A stretch of 7,934 nucleotides of DNA from Gallionella sp. (lineage in GTDB: Bacteria > Pseudomonadota > Gammaproteobacteria > Burkholderiales > Gallionellaceae), in contig SCPW01000213.1 in NCBI GenBank assembly GCA_004298605.1, positions 1-7,934 of the forward strand, given 5' to 3'. Shown here in pieces: positions 5,527-7,934 of the stretch. The translations under genes and the position numbers were made by a program. Under the pieces are notes generated by a model. The model ran no database searches, was not told the origin of the DNA, and worked only from the letters and a program-made list of their open reading frames with translations. Position 1 is the first letter of the stretch. Each line of letters begins with the position of its first letter.

Positions 5527-5593
5527 AAGGCCTGCTCCTCAAATTGAAATACGTGGTGGCGCAAACATGGTAGTACGGCAACCATGGGAAGCG

Positions 5594-5612
5594 AATAAGC
5601 GGATTGCTTATT
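5594..5612. promoter_or_regulatory. Seven-base inverted repeat, possible operator or hairpin
   Basis: AATAAGC (5594-5600) and GCTTATT (5606-5612) are perfect inverted copies around GGATT. On the + strand TTT follows directly, as in a weak terminator, but no + strand gene ends here. It lies about 70 bases upstream of the possible small gene and downstream of the response regulator. A regulator binding site is possible; the function is not known. Confidence 0.3.
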
Positions 5613-5705
5613 TTTGGCTACGAAATTTCCTTAAAAGGCAAGGCGCTTTTTGCACTTGGTGCTTGAAACCGCCATCTATCTAATAGAGGCGCCCTTGAAC
5701 CGGAA

Positions 5706-6362
5706 TCACGACTCGATGACGTTGCAGTGGATCGCCAGGCGGACGAGCTGGGTGGCGTTCTGGAGTTTCAGTTTCTTCATGATGTTGGTGTGATGCACGC
5801 CGACGGTTTTGGAGCTGATGGAAAGGGTTTCTGCAATTTCGCCGACCGAATTTCCCTCCGCCATCAGTTTGAACAACTGGAATTCGCGCTTGGAAAGTTC
5901 ATTCAAAGGGTTGATGGCGGCATCGTGCAACTGCCTGTTGGTGACCACGCACGAAACATGCTCCGGGTCGATATACATCCGCCCCAGTTTTACCTGGCGC
6001 ACTGCCTGCACCATCTGCCCCAGGCCGCCCTGTTTGGTCAGATACCCCGTGGCGCCCATTTCCAGCGCACGCTGCACCATGATTTCATTGGCGTGCATGC
6101 TGAACACCAGAATGTGCGTGCCGGGGTCGTGCGCCTTGATCCGGCGCACGGTTTCCAGGCCGCCGATGCCGGGCATGTTGAGATCGAGAACCACCACATC
6201 GGGTTTGTGTTCACGGTGGAGGGCGTAGCCCGTTTCCCCATCGTCGGCTTCCGCCACCACGCGGATATCCGGCGTGTTTTCGAGTATGCGGCGAAAGCCG
6301 TCGCGCACGACGGGGTGGTCATCTATCAGCAGCACCGTAATTACCGGGTTGTTCGGGCTCAT
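5706..6362 (-). CDS. NarL/FixJ-family two-component response regulator
   Basis: A 218-residue DNA-binding response regulator. The receiver domain (about 8-125) has the acidic pair Asp14-Asp15, the phosphoacceptor Asp60 in VVVLDLNMPG, Ser88 in VFSMH and the conserved Lys110 in YLTKQG, so it should be phosphorylated normally. The LuxR-type helix-turn-helix domain covers about 152-216 (LNELSKREFQLFKLMAEGNS, then EIAETLSISSKTVGVHHTNIMKKL). The start codon overlaps the stop of the upstream histidine kinase as ATGA, so translation is coupled. AAGGA lies about six bases upstream, inside the kinase's last codons. The kinase is therefore its partner. Targets cannot be read from the sequence, but the stress genes downstream on the same strand are the first candidates. 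Confidence 0.93.
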   Translation of the reverse strand: MSPNNPVITVLLIDDHPVVRDGFRRILENTPDIRVVAEADDGETGYALHREHKPDVVVLDLNMPGIGGLETVRRIKAHDPGTHILVFSMHANEIMVQRALEMGATGYLTKQGGLGQMVQAVRQVKLGRMYIDPEHVSCVVTNRQLHDAAINPLNELSKREFQLFKLMAEGNSVGEIAETLSISSKTVGVHHTNIMKKLKLQNATQLVRLAIHCNVIES

Positions 6363-7934
6363 TTTTTCCTTCTTTCTATCTGGTAATTAAGCGGCAGCCG
6401 GACGTCGATACACACACCCGTGCCGGGGGTGTTGCACAAGGAAAATTCTCCGCCGGCCGCAATTGCCCGCTCGCGCATTCCGAGCAAACCAAATCCTTTG
6501 GATGGCTGGTCCGGGTCGAAACCCTTTCCGTTATCCTCGACGCACAGCAGCAGGGCATCCAGGCCGGGTGTCTCGCCCGGTTCGCGGCGCACCCGCACCG
6601 AGATACGGTCAGCCTGGGCATATTTGGCGATATTGGAGAGCGCCTCCTGGATAATGCGGTATGCGGTGATATTGGTGTTTTCGCCAAAATCATCGATATC
6701 GCCCTCCAGCACCAGATCGCAGGCGATGCCATGATGGTGCAACTGCCATTGGTTGACCAGTTCGCGCAGGCTGTCCGCCAGGCCGAGTTCATCCAGCAGC
6801 GCGGGACGCAATTTGCGCAGCATGTTGTGGATCACGTTGTGCATTTCGCTGGCGCTATCGTTGATGGCCCGGACACTCGCTGCAATTTCGTGTTCCTTGC
6901 CGCCGAGCATACTCCCGATCGCCTGGGCTTCCGCATGGATGGCGGTGAGCCATTGGCCCACCTCGTCATGCAGCTCGCGCGCCAGATGGCGGCGTTCGCC
7001 TTCCTGAATGCCGTACAGATTATGCATGAGCGTACGGTTTTGCAGCATCAGTTCCTGGTTGAGGCTCGCCGCTTTTTTGAGCCTGCTGACATCGATGCCA
7101 ACCCCGAGCAGCCCGACAGCCTTGCCTTCCGGGTTATAAAAAGGAGCGAGCACGGTGGACAGATAAACCTTATTCCCGCCCGCATCAGTGAACCGGTTCT
7201 CCATACCCGTCCTGATTTCACCCGATTCCAGCACTTCGCGGTTGATGCGCCGGAGATCCTCGGCCAGATCATGCGGGAACAATTCGAAATCGGTCTTGCC
7301 GACCACGTCAGCTACCGGGCGGCCAAGAAAATCGGCGAACATCTGGCTGACGGTGACGTAGCGCAGGTTCAGATCCTTGTAGCACACGATGGCCGGTATC
7401 GCGCTGAGCAAGGCTTCCTGCTCGGTGCGCGCTTGCTGCAACGCCAATGCCGTGCGCTTCTGTTCGGTAATGTTGGTCATCACCGTGTGGCAGGCGCGTG
7501 TTTTGTTCAACACGGCCGCGCTCTCCAGGCGGATGTAGCTCATCCCGCCATCGCGGTTCATGATTCTCAGTTCGGTGACGATATTGCCGGGCGATAGAAA
7601 AACCTGGCGCAGGTGATGAAAAAACGCGGGGATATCACCAATGGCAAAACGGATGGAAAAAGGCTTGCCCACGATGTTTGCGCGCTCCAGGCCCAGCATG
7701 GCCGCGCCGGTCAGGTTGATTTCCAGGACGCGCCCGGTTTCATCCATGGTGAGATAGCCCACCGGGGCGAAATCGTAAAGCGTGGCATAGCGGTCGCGCG
7801 TTTCTTCCAGCGTCTGTTGCGCTTCCCTGAGTTCGCGGTTCTGCATCTCCAGTTCGGTCCGTTGCACCTGCAACTCGTGCAGAAAATGCGCGGTGCGCTT
7901 CTCCGAAAATTCTTTGCCCAGCGTGATTTCGTTG
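6359..7934 (-). CDS. PAS-PAS sensor histidine kinase of the NarX/DegS type, N-terminus outside window
   Basis: The frame is open to the window edge, so the N-terminus is missing; 524 residues are visible. A TTG at 7871-7873 could be read as a start, but coding continues upstream (NEITLGKEFSEKRTAHFLHEL). Numbering from that TTG: coiled-coil-like stretch to about 28, PAS 1 at about 25-138 (ends MTNITEQK), PAS 2 at about 150-265 (ends GIDVSRLKK), HisKA_3 dimerisation and phosphoacceptor region with His302 in ARELHDEVGQ, then the HATPase domain with an N box (EALSNIAKYA, 410-419), a G1 box DNGKGFD (447-453) and a G2 box GFGLLGMRER (460-469). All catalytic motifs are intact. No membrane segment is visible; whether one exists beyond the window is unknown. 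It autophosphorylates on His302 and passes the phosphate to the response regulator encoded immediately downstream with a 4-base overlap. The signal, probably a redox, gas or small ligand bound by PAS, is not known. Confidence 0.92.
   Translation of the reverse strand, partial: NEITLGKEFSEKRTAHFLHELQVQRTELEMQNRELREAQQTLEETRDRYATLYDFAPVGYLTMDETGRVLEINLTGAAMLGLERANIVGKPFSIRFAIGDIPAFFHHLRQVFLSPGNIVTELRIMNRDGGMSYIRLESAAVLNKTRACHTVMTNITEQKRTALALQQARTEQEALLSAIPAIVCYKDLNLRYVTVSQMFADFLGRPVADVVGKTDFELFPHDLAEDLRRINREVLESGEIRTGMENRFTDAGGNKVYLSTVLAPFYNPEGKAVGLLGVGIDVSRLKKAASLNQELMLQNRTLMHNLYGIQEGERRHLARELHDEVGQWLTAIHAEAQAIGSMLGGKEHEIAASVRAINDSASEMHNVIHNMLRKLRPALLDELGLADSLRELVNQWQLHHHGIACDLVLEGDIDDFGENTNITAYRIIQEALSNIAKYAQADRISVRVRREPGETPGLDALLLCVEDNGKGFDPDQPSKGFGLLGMRERAIAAGGEFSLCNTPGTGVCIDVRLPLNYQIERRKK

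Larger units (their letters stand above)
5241..5705. other. Intergenic region upstream of hsp20, with one possible small gene
   Basis: This 465-base stretch lies between the response regulator stop and the hsp20 start. It must hold the hsp20 promoter. On the - strand an AT-rich stretch (complement of about 5251-5272) could be a -10 region, with TTTGGC as a weak -35, but I would not annotate it firmly. It also holds the possible small ORF at 5362-5526 and an inverted repeat at 5594-5612, both listed separately. I saw no FNR-like palindrome, sigma-54 site or tRNA. Confidence 0.5.

Noticed and set aside
5727..6386. A 219-codon + strand frame opposite the response regulator
   Set aside because: The opposite strand encodes a complete receiver plus helix-turn-helix protein with all key residues, so this is a shadow.
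6731..7597. A 288-codon + strand frame opposite the histidine kinase
   Set aside because: It mirrors the kinase codons, has no family-like motifs and no ribosome binding site that stands out.

Overview
The window looks like chromosomal DNA of a proteobacterium. Moderately high GC, the gene families and the GC-rich intergenic palindromes point to a betaproteobacterium, perhaps a sulfur- or iron-oxidising member of the Nitrosomonadales/Gallionellales. That placement is inferred from gene content and codon style; no marker gene is present.

Left part (1-1494, + strand): the 3' end of a DsrE-family sulfur-handling protein is followed at once by a FAD-dependent oxidoreductase of the sulfide:quinone oxidoreductase (SQR) type that keeps three SQR-like cysteines. 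The pair suggests oxidation or trafficking of reduced sulfur. A 326-base convergent intergenic region (1495-1820) follows. It is packed with palindromic repeats and probably ends transcription from both sides.

Middle part (1821-5240, all - strand, so read right to left): a small heat-shock protein (Hsp20), a zinc-ribbon protein of the BCAM0308 family, a small exported monohaem cytochrome c, a short hibernation-promoting factor (HPF/RaiA) and a PAS-PAS-GGDEF diguanylate cyclase. The last four are closely spaced (gaps of about 84, 18 and 89 bases). Together they look like a stress, low-oxygen or dormancy module: protein protection, ribosome silencing, periplasmic electron transfer and c-di-GMP output.

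Right part (5362-7934, - strand): a PAS-containing histidine kinase, cut by the window edge, overlaps by 4 bases a NarL/FixJ-type response regulator. These form a two-component system immediately upstream of the stress module and could control it, although no operator could be identified. A possible 54-residue small protein with a good ribosome binding site (5362-5526) lies between the two blocks.

The most interesting points are the hsp20-BCAM0308-cytochrome-HPF-diguanylate cyclase grouping, the cytochrome without a methionine ligand and with its start codon inside a 9-base inverted repeat, the unannotated small ORF, and a run of repeat elements at the convergent junction.
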